Source: JBAROU01 sp049642385 (lineage in GTDB: Bacteria > Chloroflexota > Dehalococcoidia > DSTF01 > RBG-16-68-14). Taken from it: a stretch of 5,147 nucleotides of DNA. The translations under genes were made by a program, and so were the position numbers. Below the pieces are notes generated by a model that was given only the letters and a program-made list of their open reading frames with translations, was not told the DNA's origin and did no database searches. The stretch is taken from the NCBI GenBank assembly GCA_049642385.1, contig JBAROU010000236.1:1-5147 (forward strand), read 5' to 3'. This document shows, piece by piece, positions 1 to 5,147 of this stretch. Each line of letters begins with the position of its first letter. Within the stretch, counting starts at the first letter, position 1.

Positions 1-41
1 GTCCACGGTGCGAAGACTCGTTTCACGCGAAAGGAGAAGCG

Positions 42-88
42 GCGGCTTTAGACGCTGGAGGTCGCAGGTTCGAAATTCGCCGCGCCCA
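42..88 (+). other. tRNA 3'-half-like fragment (decayed tRNA or attachment-site remnant)
   Basis: Aligned on a T-loop reading TTCGAAA (69-75), this stretch follows tRNA spacing. It has an anticodon arm at 42-58 with four of five pairs, T at position 33 and A at position 37, a 5-nt variable region, a T-arm at 64-80, and a 3' acceptor strand CGCGCCC followed by A88. The triplet in the anticodon position would be TAG. Against a functional gene: the T-stem has one mismatch and two G-T pairs, no D-arm or matching 5' acceptor strand is visible upstream, and CCA is not encoded. Fragments covering only the 3' half of a tRNA are typical scars of elements that integrate into tRNA genes. No second copy is visible in the window. 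Chance resemblance is possible. Confidence 0.33.
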
Positions 89-154
89 TAGGACGTGACC
101 ACGCAATTCAGATCTTGCGTTGTGTCCGTCAGCGCCCGATCGCGTTAGCACCCA

Positions 155-184
155 GCAAAGACCGCCGGCCGCTAGCGCTCGGTC
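155..184 (-). terminator. Possible weak hairpin terminator of the lipoprotein gene
   Basis: Read on the minus strand, GACCG (184-180) can pair with CGGTC (164-160), with the stop codon of the lipoprotein gene in the loop, and TTTGCT follows directly. The stem is only 5 bp and the T run is short, so intrinsic termination would be weak. A second hairpin, GGTCCC/GGGACC (181-200, 8-nt loop), lies just inside the coding end. It shares bases 181-184 with the first, so the two cannot form together. Confidence 0.22.
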
Positions 185-690
185 CCAAATTTGCGGGACC
201 TGACTCGGTGGTGCCTCCCATCGGTCAATGAGTATTCGTAAATCTCGGACCGGCCGCAATCGGCAGCCGCGGATTCCGACACGAAACGGTACCGAAACCA
301 CTCGGGGGTGATTTGGGTGAGCTTTTCTCGCGATACAAACTCATAGAAAGGGTAGTCGGTCAAGTCCTGGAACAGGAAGACCTTGCCTACTTGGTAGGAA
401 CATCCGTAGAGCAAGCTGGAGCCGTCGTCCAGGGATTTTCCCCAGGCAACCCCAGCCGACGTGGACTTGATCTCGTGCGCTGACTTGCCCGGGCGTTTAC
501 AGCCTCCTTTCGACACCAGCCCGGGTTTGGGCTCCGGTCTTGGTTTGGGCTCAGGCCTTGGCTTGGACACGGTTTCGACACGCGTCGGCGGAGTCGTCAT
601 CGTTGTGCTGGAACCCGCGCCATTGCCGCAGGCAGACACTGTGGTGCCGATCACCAAGACTGCGCCTAGCACGCATGACAACTTGCTCAT
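172..690 (-). CDS. Small secreted lipoprotein of unknown function
   Basis: This 172-residue protein begins with a short Lys-containing N-region and a hydrophobic core (residues 6-17), followed by the lipobox V18-S19-A20-C21. It should be lipidated at Cys21 and anchored on the outer face of the membrane. Residues 22-42 are Ser/Thr/Gly-rich and residues 43-57 are a Pro/Lys/Arg/Glu tether, in which a PRPEPK unit occurs twice; together they look like a spacer. The globular part (about 60-172) has three cysteines (64, 97, 145) and is rich in Tyr and Phe between 95 and 153. I do not recognise the domain and assign no function. The ATG at 690 is chosen because it places the signal peptide correctly; no strong ribosome binding site precedes it. 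Codons such as TTT, AAA and TAT are more frequent by eye than in the neighbouring genes, which may indicate transfer. It is divergent from the toxin-antitoxin operon. Confidence 0.8.
   Translation of the reverse strand: MSKLSCVLGAVLVIGTTVSACGNGAGSSTTMTTPPTRVETVSKPRPEPKPRPEPKPGLVSKGGCKRPGKSAHEIKSTSAGVAWGKSLDDGSSLLYGCSYQVGKVFLFQDLTDYPFYEFVSREKLTQITPEWFRYRFVSESAAADCGRSEIYEYSLTDGRHHRVRSRKFGTER
524..566 (-). repeat. 18-bp tandem repeat encoding the Pro/Lys/Glu tether
   Basis: Two adjacent 18-bp units (524-541 and 542-559, 16 of 18 bases identical) are followed by a partial third (560-566). In the lipoprotein frame each unit encodes six residues of alternating proline and charged residues. Unit number is the sort of feature that varies between strains by slippage and would change tether length without shifting the frame. 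Confidence 0.75.
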
Positions 691-839
691 AGAGACATCG
701 TGCGCAGTATGCCGCTTCTGTCCTAGCGCTGGATTCGCTCCCCCTTCGCGCGACGAGCAGCAGCGCGGTGCTTCTCAATGGCACGCGGGAGGGGGCGGCG
801 CGGCGTGTCGAACGTGGCTTACCTAGTCGAGGCGGTTCC

Positions 840-865
840 CTGCGCCTGCTAACTGCGCCTGCTAA
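840..865 (+). promoter_or_regulatory. Perfect 13-bp tandem direct repeat, candidate operator
   Basis: CTGCGCCTGCTAA occurs twice without a gap (840-852 and 853-865), 31 bp before the GTG start of the toxin-like gene. Ribbon-helix-helix antitoxins commonly autoregulate by binding short repeated sites in their own promoter, and a protein of that fold is encoded in the operon directly downstream. The second copy runs into a -10-like TAATAT (863-868), so a bound protein would block the promoter. The repeat is seen directly; the operator role is inference. Confidence 0.5.
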
Positions 866-868
866 TAT
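863..868 (+). promoter_or_regulatory. Possible -10 element of the toxin-antitoxin operon
   Basis: TAATAT is one base from the TATAAT consensus and stands out in GC-rich surroundings. Transcription would begin around 875, leaving a leader of about 20 nt. No recognisable -35 hexamer lies 16-18 bp upstream; that space is filled by the first copy of the 13-bp repeat. Confidence 0.3.
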
Positions 869-896
869 TGTCCGACAGAATCGCTAGGCTTCTGGA

Positions 897-1181
897 GTGC
901 ACCTACGATGGGCTCGTTCCGCAACCAAACATCGAGTATCTCGTGACCGCGCTCGGTACGTCATCGAGCATTGCGGTCTACGGTTTGAGCAGAGCGCACC
1001 GCATGAAGGCCCCGCGGCTGCTGACCCTAGGTTCATCTATCTCGGTGACGACGCCGGGGAAGTTGCGCTTGAGGTGATGGCGGTGGAGCTGGAAGACGCG
1101 AGCTTGCTGGTCATACATGCGATGCCGATGCGCAACCGCTATCGCGAGCGCTACGAGGAGGCGAAGAAATGGCAAAGGTGA
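897..1181 (+). CDS. BrnT-like toxin candidate of a type II toxin-antitoxin pair
   Basis: This 94-residue protein has the layout of small BrnT-like RNase toxins and related actinobacterial proteins. It has an N-terminal Trp and K11-H12-x-V-S segment (W5 to S15), a helix (16-27), then a beta-rich core with F46-I-Y-L-G50-D-D, L58-E-V-M-A-V63 and V72-I-H74-A-M76, and a basic amphipathic tail (R79-x-x-Y82 to R94). His12, Glu59, His74 and Arg79 are candidate active-site or RNA-contact residues by analogy only. The GTG at 897 is the first start after an in-frame stop (885-887) and keeps the W5/KH segment; TAGG at 885-888 is a weak ribosome binding site. The gene overlaps the antitoxin gene by 13 nt. 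Its sequence is too divergent to name the subfamily, so cleavage of mRNA is inference from the family and the partner. Confidence 0.68.
   Translation: MHLRWARSATKHRVSRDRARYVIEHCGLRFEQSAPHEGPAAADPRFIYLGDDAGEVALEVMAVELEDASLLVIHAMPMRNRYRERYEEAKKWQR
1155..1161 (+). promoter_or_regulatory. Strong ribosome binding site of the antitoxin gene, inside the toxin gene
   Basis: GAGGAGG lies 7 nt before the ATG at 1169 and within the last codons of the toxin-like gene. It is much closer to consensus than the site in front of the toxin gene. This fits higher translation of the antitoxin than of the toxin from one mRNA. Confidence 0.75.
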
Positions 1182-1459
1182 AGAGGACTCAACAGAAGCC
1201 CAAGACGAAGGCGGGAACGAAGGTCACCTCGACAGTTACCGACGCTCTCGCCCTTGAGGCGGAGCGTGGCTACGATCTCTCCAAAGCGAGACGTCGCCGG
1301 GTCGGGCGCCCCGCGCTTGGAGCCCGAGGCGTATCGCCACGAGTGAGCTTTCGCACCACACCGCAGCTTTATCGAGCAGCGAAGCGGCGTGCAAAGAAGG
1401 AGGGGCGCACGGTGAGCGATCTCGCTCGTGAAGCGATCGCACGTTACGTGAGCTCATAG
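1169..1459 (+). CDS. Ribbon-helix-helix antitoxin candidate
   Basis: This is a 96-residue, strongly basic protein. Residues 57-64 (P-R-V-S-F-R-T-T) form the DNA-binding beta strand of a ribbon-helix-helix fold. P65 to E78 is helix A, G79-R-T-V-S is the turn, and D84 to V94 is helix B with the usual S-D-L-A-R-E-A pattern. Dimers of this fold insert paired strands into the DNA major groove. The middle part (about 30-54, with G34-Y-D-L and R44-V-G-R-P-x-L) resembles the conserved region before the fold in actinobacterial partners of BrnT-like toxins. The N-terminal 20 residues are a flexible Lys/Thr/Gln tail. Expected roles are neutralising the upstream toxin and repressing the operon, probably at the 13-bp repeat. 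Toxin-first order is as in brnTA operons. Alternatively it could be a stand-alone DNA-binding regulator, but the 13-nt overlap makes the pair more likely. Confidence 0.75.
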   Translation: MAKVKRTQQKPKTKAGTKVTSTVTDALALEAERGYDLSKARRRRVGRPALGARGVSPRVSFRTTPQLYRAAKRRAKKEGRTVSDLAREAIARYVSS

Positions 1460-1538
1460 CAAGGTCGGGCCGTCCAAAACCAAAGCCTCTCAGCCGCTGC
1501 TCCTTCGCGCGAGAAAGCGAACGCCCCAAGCCCTCCGA

Positions 1539-1655
1539 CTAGAACCGCGGCTTCCCCTCGGCGAAGCGCTCGAGCCCATCGTCCGGGATAGGCTCCCAGG
1601 TCGCTGCGTAGGCGACGTATGCACGCCAGCTCGGCCGCACTCGCGGCAGAAGCAC
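1539..1655 (-). pseudogene. Possible 3' remnant of an enoyl-CoA hydratase (crotonase)-like gene
   Basis: A 38-codon open frame ends with P-D-D-G-L-E-R-F-A-E-G-K-P-R-F and a stop. This recalls the E-G-x-x-A-F-x-E-K-R-x-P-x-F tail of crotonase-family proteins. An in-frame stop lies just upstream, the GTG at 1655 has no ribosome binding site, and the 38 residues carry nothing else recognisable. If real, it is the tail of a lost gene; the match is short and could be chance. It lies 23 bp beyond the end of the RTX-like gene on the same strand. The rest of 1460-1678 shows no gene, no convincing terminator and no repeat. Confidence 0.18.
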
Positions 1656-1678
1656 TTGCTACCGCGTCGCTTGCGCGA

Positions 1679-3595
1679 CTACTCGCAGCTCTTGGGACGC
1701 GGATCGAGCGCGTCCAAGGCGCTCGCGTCGATGCCGGAGCCGCACGAAATCGCATCTCGGACGCCGTCATCGGCCATCAGCGTGTCGTTGTTTGGGCCGG
1801 CGCTGAAGGAGTCTCGATCGGCCCCGCCGATCAGGATGTCGTCACCTTTGGCGCCTTTCAGCTTGTCCTCGCCGACATCGCCGACCAGCAGATCGGCTCC
1901 GCTGTATCCGTAGAGCCTGTCGTTGCCGCCGCCGCCGACGAGGGTGTTCACGGCGGTGCTGCCTTTCAGCACGTCGTTGCCCGAGCCACCGTCGATGTTC
2001 TCGACGTCGAGGCCGATCGTGTCCATCTCGCGATACTCGCCGTCATCCGGCCTGCCGTCGAGATCGGCCAGCACCGGGTTGAAGCGACCGACGTAGTTGA
2101 CGGTGTCGCTACCGTCCCCGCCCAACATTCGGTCCGCGCCCAATCCGCCGTCGAGCACGTCAAAGCCGGCTCCGCCGTCGAGCAGGTCGTTGGCGCCAGA
2201 TGTGACCAGGGTGTCATTGCCGCTGCCACCATGGACCTGAGCCGCAAGCGGAATCTGTAGCTGGACGAGGTCGTTGCCATCGCCGACGTCGATCACGATC
2301 GTGGTCAAGCCGGCCGCGGGACACAAGGCACGACCGACTACCGCCAGGCAGGCGCCGGGCACCTGCATCGGCACGCCGCCGTCACGCAAATCAATGGCAC
2401 CGTTCGAGGCCAGTACGGTGAGCTGGTTGTCTCGCGTGGTGAGCGCCGTGTAGCGCAGCGCGGGTCCGTCGATATCGATGCGTGCCGCCGCTTCGCCGGG
2501 AGGCGGTGGAGGAGGCTCTCCGCCCGGCCGCGAGACCTGCTCGCAATCGGCATCGACGGCATCGAGCTGGGTCCCGTCGGCAACGACCGAGTCCGCGAGG
2601 CCGCCACCACAGGCTATGGAGTCGCCACCGCTGTCCCGTGCCTGGATGTCGTCATCACCGCCGCCGGCAGAGTACGCATCGTAGCCAGCTCGACCCTCGA
2701 GCCTGTTGGCGTTGGCGTCACCGGTCAAGGTATCGGCGCCCGATCCGGCGACGATGTTCTCGATGTCGGTGCCGACGCTGTCGCTCTCACCGTTTTCACC
2801 ATCCCCACTCGGAACGGATAGATCGACCGTGACCGGAACAGTTCGGGTCACGTAGCTGACCGTGTCGGTATCCAGACCCCCTCCGAGCGTGTCAGCACCA
2901 AGGCCGCCATCGACAGTGTCGTCGCCGGCCTCGCCATCGATGCCGTCCGCGCCGCCGTCGCCGTAAAGCTTGTCGTTACCGTCGTCCCCAAAAGCGAAGT
3001 CGTCCCCGGCGTCGCCGTGCACGACGTCGTCGTCGGGACCGCCGTCCATGTCGTCGGCGCCGTTGCCGCCATTCAACGTGTCATTGCCGGCCCCGCCGTC
3101 CATGAAGAACTCATCGCCGTCGCCTCCCAGCAGGGTGTCGGCACCATCGTCGCCCTCGAGGTCGTCGTCGCCACCACCGCCGTCGAACGAGTCGGCCGCC
3201 GTACCGCCGGACAAAGTGTCATCGCCACCTCCGGCGTTGACGCTACTTGGAAGCCCTGTGTCGTTCGTAAAGAAGTCGTCTCCAGGCCCAAGCGCGGCCG
3301 ATATCGACGTGACGCCCGAACAGCTGATACGCGAAGGGTCGACTACGACACAGCCGGTTCCGTTCTGAAACTTGGCTGCTCCGAACTCTTCGACCAGGTA
3401 CTGACCGGCGACCAGGGAGATCGTTACGTCGCTTTCCTCGGGCAGGCCATCGACGTCCGCCCCGTCGGAGTAGATCAGCTGCCCACCTCCTACACGAACG
3501 CTCGCTGCTCCCGCCCGCGCAGGTACCAGCATCACTAACGCAATTGCGGTCGCTGACACCAGCGACGCGACAAGCAACGGCCCGATCCTTGGCAC
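1679..3595 (-). CDS. Secreted two-module calcium-binding (RTX / hemolysin-type) repeat protein
   Basis: This 638-residue, very acidic protein has a Sec signal peptide (hydrophobic core about 6-24, likely cleavage near A-R-A-G-A-A, 26-31). Nonapeptide repeats of the G-G-x-G-x-D-x-L type fill about 119-245, 283-315, 455-500 and 535-605; in this family they bind calcium and fold into parallel beta rolls. The protein is built from two related modules, 34-352 and 371-638, joined by a linker with six prolines (361-366). Each module has a beta-rich head with a cysteine pair (C82/C92; C416/C425), a repeat block, a D-T-V-x-Y-V segment leading to an I/V-E-N-I segment, and a Cys-containing acidic tail. 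There is no sortase motif, C-terminal membrane helix or visible enzyme domain, so release outside the cell or loose wall association is likely. The GTG start is supported by a GGGGGGAGAG ribosome binding site (3598-3607). Function is unknown; adhesion or matrix building is a guess. Confidence 0.88.
   Translation of the reverse strand: MPRIGPLLVASLVSATAIALVMLVPARAGAASVRVGGGQLIYSDGADVDGLPEESDVTISLVAGQYLVEEFGAAKFQNGTGCVVVDPSRISCSGVTSISAALGPGDDFFTNDTGLPSSVNAGGGDDTLSGGTAADSFDGGGGDDDLEGDDGADTLLGGDGDEFFMDGGAGNDTLNGGNGADDMDGGPDDDVVHGDAGDDFAFGDDGNDKLYGDGGADGIDGEAGDDTVDGGLGADTLGGGLDTDTVSYVTRTVPVTVDLSVPSGDGENGESDSVGTDIENIVAGSGADTLTGDANANRLEGRAGYDAYSAGGGDDDIQARDSGGDSIACGGGLADSVVADGTQLDAVDADCEQVSRPGGEPPPPPPGEAAARIDIDGPALRYTALTTRDNQLTVLASNGAIDLRDGGVPMQVPGACLAVVGRALCPAAGLTTIVIDVGDGNDLVQLQIPLAAQVHGGSGNDTLVTSGANDLLDGGAGFDVLDGGLGADRMLGGDGSDTVNYVGRFNPVLADLDGRPDDGEYREMDTIGLDVENIDGGSGNDVLKGSTAVNTLVGGGGNDRLYGYSGADLLVGDVGEDKLKGAKGDDILIGGADRDSFSAGPNNDTLMADDGVRDAISCGSGIDASALDALDPRPKSCE
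1682..2485 (-). repeat. Module B of the RTX-like protein (residues 371-638)
   Basis: This second module aligns with the first in order and spacing. It has a head with a Cys pair (416/425), repeats around 455-500, D-T-V-N-Y-V at 497-502, V-E-N-I at 531-534, a second repeat block at 535-605, and a tail with C618 and C637. It matches module A segments at 244-248 (D-T-V-S-Y), 278-281 (I-E-N-I) and C329/C351. Its first repeat block is shorter than that of module A. Confidence 0.65.
2540..3496 (-). repeat. Module A of the RTX-like protein (residues 34-352)
   Basis: The first module has a long uninterrupted repeat block (about 119-245, close to 14 nonapeptide units), preceded by a beta-rich head with C82/C92 and followed by the D-T-V-S-Y-V segment, a shorter repeat block and a tail with C329 and C351. 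The close match of landmark order with module B indicates tandem duplication of an ancestral unit, followed by expansion or loss of nonapeptides. Confidence 0.65.
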
Positions 3596-3644
3596 GACTC
3601 TCCCCCCAGACGACGACAGCGTCGAAGCTAGCGCAGATCAGACC

Positions 3645-3650
3645 ATTATG
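3645..3650 (-). promoter_or_regulatory. Possible -10 element of the RTX-like gene
   Basis: CATAAT on the minus strand lies about 50 bp before the GTG start, in the 111-bp gap after smc, and is the only AT-rich hexamer there. No -35 hexamer at normal spacing is visible. The RTX-like gene could have its own promoter here or be read through from smc, since no clear terminator separates them. Confidence 0.22.
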
Positions 3651-3706
3651 CACGCCCGGATCGCAAGCAGCGCAGAGTCGCCGCGGCAGGGAGCGCCAGG
3701 TCAGGC

Positions 3707-5147
3707 TCAGGCGGCTTCGAGCGCCTGGTCGGTCACCCGGCCGTCCGGCGCCATTCGCCGAGAGACGACCTTCGAGACGCCATCCTCCGCCATGCTGACG
3801 CCGTAGATCACGTCGGCCGCCTCCATGGTGCGGCGCTGGTGAGTGATCACGATGAACTGCGCCCGGTCGGAGAAGCGACGCACGAGGCTGAGGAAGCGGT
3901 CGATGTTGGTGTCGTCGAGCGCCGCCTCGACCTCGTCCAGTATGTAGAAGGGGCATGGCCTGGCGAGAAACACGGCGAACATGAACGACAGCGCGACCAG
4001 GGACTTCTCGCCACCCGACAGCAGCGACAGCCGCTTGGGAACCTTGCCTGCCGGCGTGACTTCGATCTCGATGCCGGGCGTCTCATCCTTCGGATCGGCC
4101 GCCGCCTTGGCGGCCAGCTCGGCACCACTGGCTTCGCCATCGGCGTCGGTTTCCACAGCGTCAACGCCATCCTCGGCTTGCCCTTCCTGCTGCCCTCCCA
4201 ACACGACCTTGGGTGTCTGCGGGCTGACCCGGCGAAGACGCCCGTGGCCACCGGGGAACAGCAGCTCGATCACCTCTTCGAAATTGCGCGCGGCGGCCTC
4301 GAATGTCTCCTCGAACGCCTCGCGTATGCGGCGATCGGTTTCCTTGATCAGGCCCTGAAGCTCCACGAGCGCTGCCTCGAGGTCCTTGCGCTGCTCTTCC
4401 AGCTCCTCGACGTGCGCGATCGCCTCGTCATATTCCCGTTCAGCCAGAGGGTTGACCGGTCCGATCCGCTCCCGGCGCCGCTCCAGCCGCTCGAGCTTGG
4501 TTTCTATCTCGTCTCGCCGCTCGGCGGCCAGCGGCGCTTCCGCCGCCAGCAGCTCGGCGCCGAGCTTGCTCGCAATCTCAGCCAGCTCGGCTTGCGACCC
4601 TTGCTCGCGGTCGCGGATCTGGGCGACACGCACCTCCTCCTGGGTGAGCGCCTCACTTGCGTCACGCAGCTGTGCCTGCAGCTCATACTCGGTGCGGGCG
4701 AGTTCACGCAGCTCGGCGGCTACCTGCTCGCCGATCGCTTCATCGGCCGACAGCTTTCCCTCCCACTTGTCGCGCTGCGATGCAACTGCCCGAAGCGCGG
4801 ATTCGATCGCCGCGATCGCATGCTCGGCCTGCGGCAGCAGCGCTTCGTCGTGGGCGATCAGCGCCTGCAGGTGCTCACGTTGTTTGACGCGCTCCGCCAG
4901 CTCGTGTTCGAGCCGCTCCGCCAGACGGCGCTCGGCATTGATCTCACCCGTCAACTCGGCGCGGCGGGCGTCAGCTGGGCCAGTGCCATGCTGCCGGCGC
5001 TGATCGATCAACCAGGCGGCCCGCCTGGCCGTTTCGAGCGCCTCCTCGCGACGGCGGCGCAGCTCGCGTAGCTCTACCTCTGCCGAGTCTCGCCCGGCTT
5101 CGGTCTCTCGCATCTGGCTCGAGACGCGCTCGACCTCCATACCCGCC
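3707..5147 (-). CDS. smc: Chromosome segregation ATPase SMC, C-terminal part (5' end outside the window)
   Basis: SMC dimers condense and segregate chromosomes with the ScpAB proteins. About 480 of the family's usual 1150-1200 residues are present, and the frame is open through the window edge. Counting from an internal Met at 5140, residues 1-285 are heptad-like coiled coil rich in Glu, Arg, Leu and Ala, ending with the SMC-typical G-P-V-N-P-L-A-E-x-E-Y segment (227-237). The C-terminal ATPase half-head follows: F-P-G-G-x-G-R-L (295-302), ABC signature L-S-G-G-E-K-S (374-380), Walker B F-Y-I-L-D-E with catalytic E403, D-loop E-A-A-L-D-D (405-410), and the switch His434 in I-T-H-Q. Walker A and the hinge would lie in the missing part. 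Between R-L-R-R-V (301-305) and G-I-E-I-E-V (356-361) is an acidic, Ala-rich insert of about 50 residues where most SMC proteins have a short turn. All catalytic residues of this half are intact, so the gene looks functional. Confidence 0.97.
   Translation of the reverse strand, partial: AGMEVERVSSQMRETEAGRDSAEVELRELRRRREEALETARRAAWLIDQRRQHGTGPADARRAELTGEINAERRLAERLEHELAERVKQREHLQALIAHDEALLPQAEHAIAAIESALRAVASQRDKWEGKLSADEAIGEQVAAELRELARTEYELQAQLRDASEALTQEEVRVAQIRDREQGSQAELAEIASKLGAELLAAEAPLAAERRDEIETKLERLERRRERIGPVNPLAEREYDEAIAHVEELEEQRKDLEAALVELQGLIKETDRRIREAFEETFEAAARNFEEVIELLFPGGHGRLRRVSPQTPKVVLGGQQEGQAEDGVDAVETDADGEASGAELAAKAAADPKDETPGIEIEVTPAGKVPKRLSLLSGGEKSLVALSFMFAVFLARPCPFYILDEVEAALDDTNIDRFLSLVRRFSDRAQFIVITHQRRTMEAADVIYGVSMAEDGVSKVVSRRMAPDGRVTDQALEAA

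Noticed and set aside
23..301. Minus-strand 92-codon frame over the tRNA-like segment and the lipoprotein 3' end
   Set aside because: It overlaps the better-supported lipoprotein gene in another frame, and its N-R-x-P-P-A-type stretch is the usual spurious translation of the antisense of a tRNA T-arm.
461..826. Plus-strand 121-codon frame opposite the lipoprotein gene
   Set aside because: It is antisense to a gene with a clear signal peptide and lipobox. Its Gly/Leu repeat is only the complement of the Pro/Lys/Glu tether, and its end is low-complexity.
868..1077. Plus-strand 69-codon frame starting with TTG at 868
   Set aside because: It overlaps the toxin-like gene out of frame, shows no recognisable pattern and has no partner. 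The frame starting at 897 carries the conserved core and couples to the antitoxin.
1550..1567. GCTTC/GAAGC hairpin between the convergent gene ends
   Set aside because: A 5-bp stem with an 8-nt loop and no T run on either strand is too weak to call a terminator.
1615..1690. Minus-strand frame with a C-x-C-x-x-C zinc-finger-like pattern
   Set aside because: The open stretch is short, has no start signal and no second metal-binding half, and competes with the overlapping crotonase-tail frame. It is most likely chance.
1619..2260. Plus-strand 213-codon frame rich in Val, Ala and Asp
   Set aside because: It is the antisense shadow of the RTX repeats; its own repetitiveness mirrors the nonapeptide coding sequence.
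3017..3538. Plus-strand frame of 173 codons opposite the first RTX module
   Set aside because: It is the complement of repetitive GC-rich coding sequence, with no ribosome binding site or domain.
3839..5071. Plus-strand 410-codon frame opposite smc
   Set aside because: It is long only because GC-rich codons rarely give stops on the complementary strand. smc on the minus strand has all expected motifs, and this frame has none.
1..5147. CRISPR array or insertion sequence
   Set aside because: No regularly spaced repeats, transposase frame or terminal inverted repeats were seen on either strand.

Overview
The window is GC-rich, with long open antisense frames opposite its real genes, as expected of a high-GC actinobacterium. 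The best placement is class Thermoleophilia (order Solirubrobacterales or a relative). This rests on the SMC head, which carries an acidic insert, and on a secreted RTX-like protein whose modules end in an acidic Asp/Cys tail. That placement is inference from family knowledge; no marker RNA is present.

Layout from left to right. Positions 1-171 hold no convincing gene, but 42-88 resembles the decayed 3' half of a tRNA gene. A small lipoprotein gene lies on the minus strand at 172-690. Its codons look less GC-rich than the rest of the window, and a hairpin overlaps its stop codon. Positions 691-896 form a divergent intergenic region containing a perfect 13-bp tandem repeat (840-865). On the plus strand, 897-1181 and 1169-1459 form a tightly coupled two-gene operon: a BrnT-like toxin candidate and a ribbon-helix-helix antitoxin candidate. 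Positions 1460-1678 contain no complete recognised gene, only a 38-codon minus-strand frame whose tail resembles an enoyl-CoA hydratase C-terminus. A large minus-strand gene at 1679-3595 encodes a secreted, acidic, calcium-binding-repeat (RTX-like) protein made of two related modules. Upstream of it on the same strand, 3707-5147 is the 3' part of smc, running off the right edge.

How the genes relate. Only smc is core machinery (chromosome condensation and segregation). The other genes are accessory in character: a surface lipoprotein, a secreted repeat protein and a toxin-antitoxin pair, with a possible tRNA fragment at the far end. In many bacteria smc is followed by ftsY; here the next gene in the same direction is the RTX-like gene. 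An insertion-prone region downstream of smc is therefore plausible but not proven. The toxin-antitoxin operon, with its tandem repeat as candidate operator, is the most system-like element. The two-module RTX protein is the most unusual single protein.
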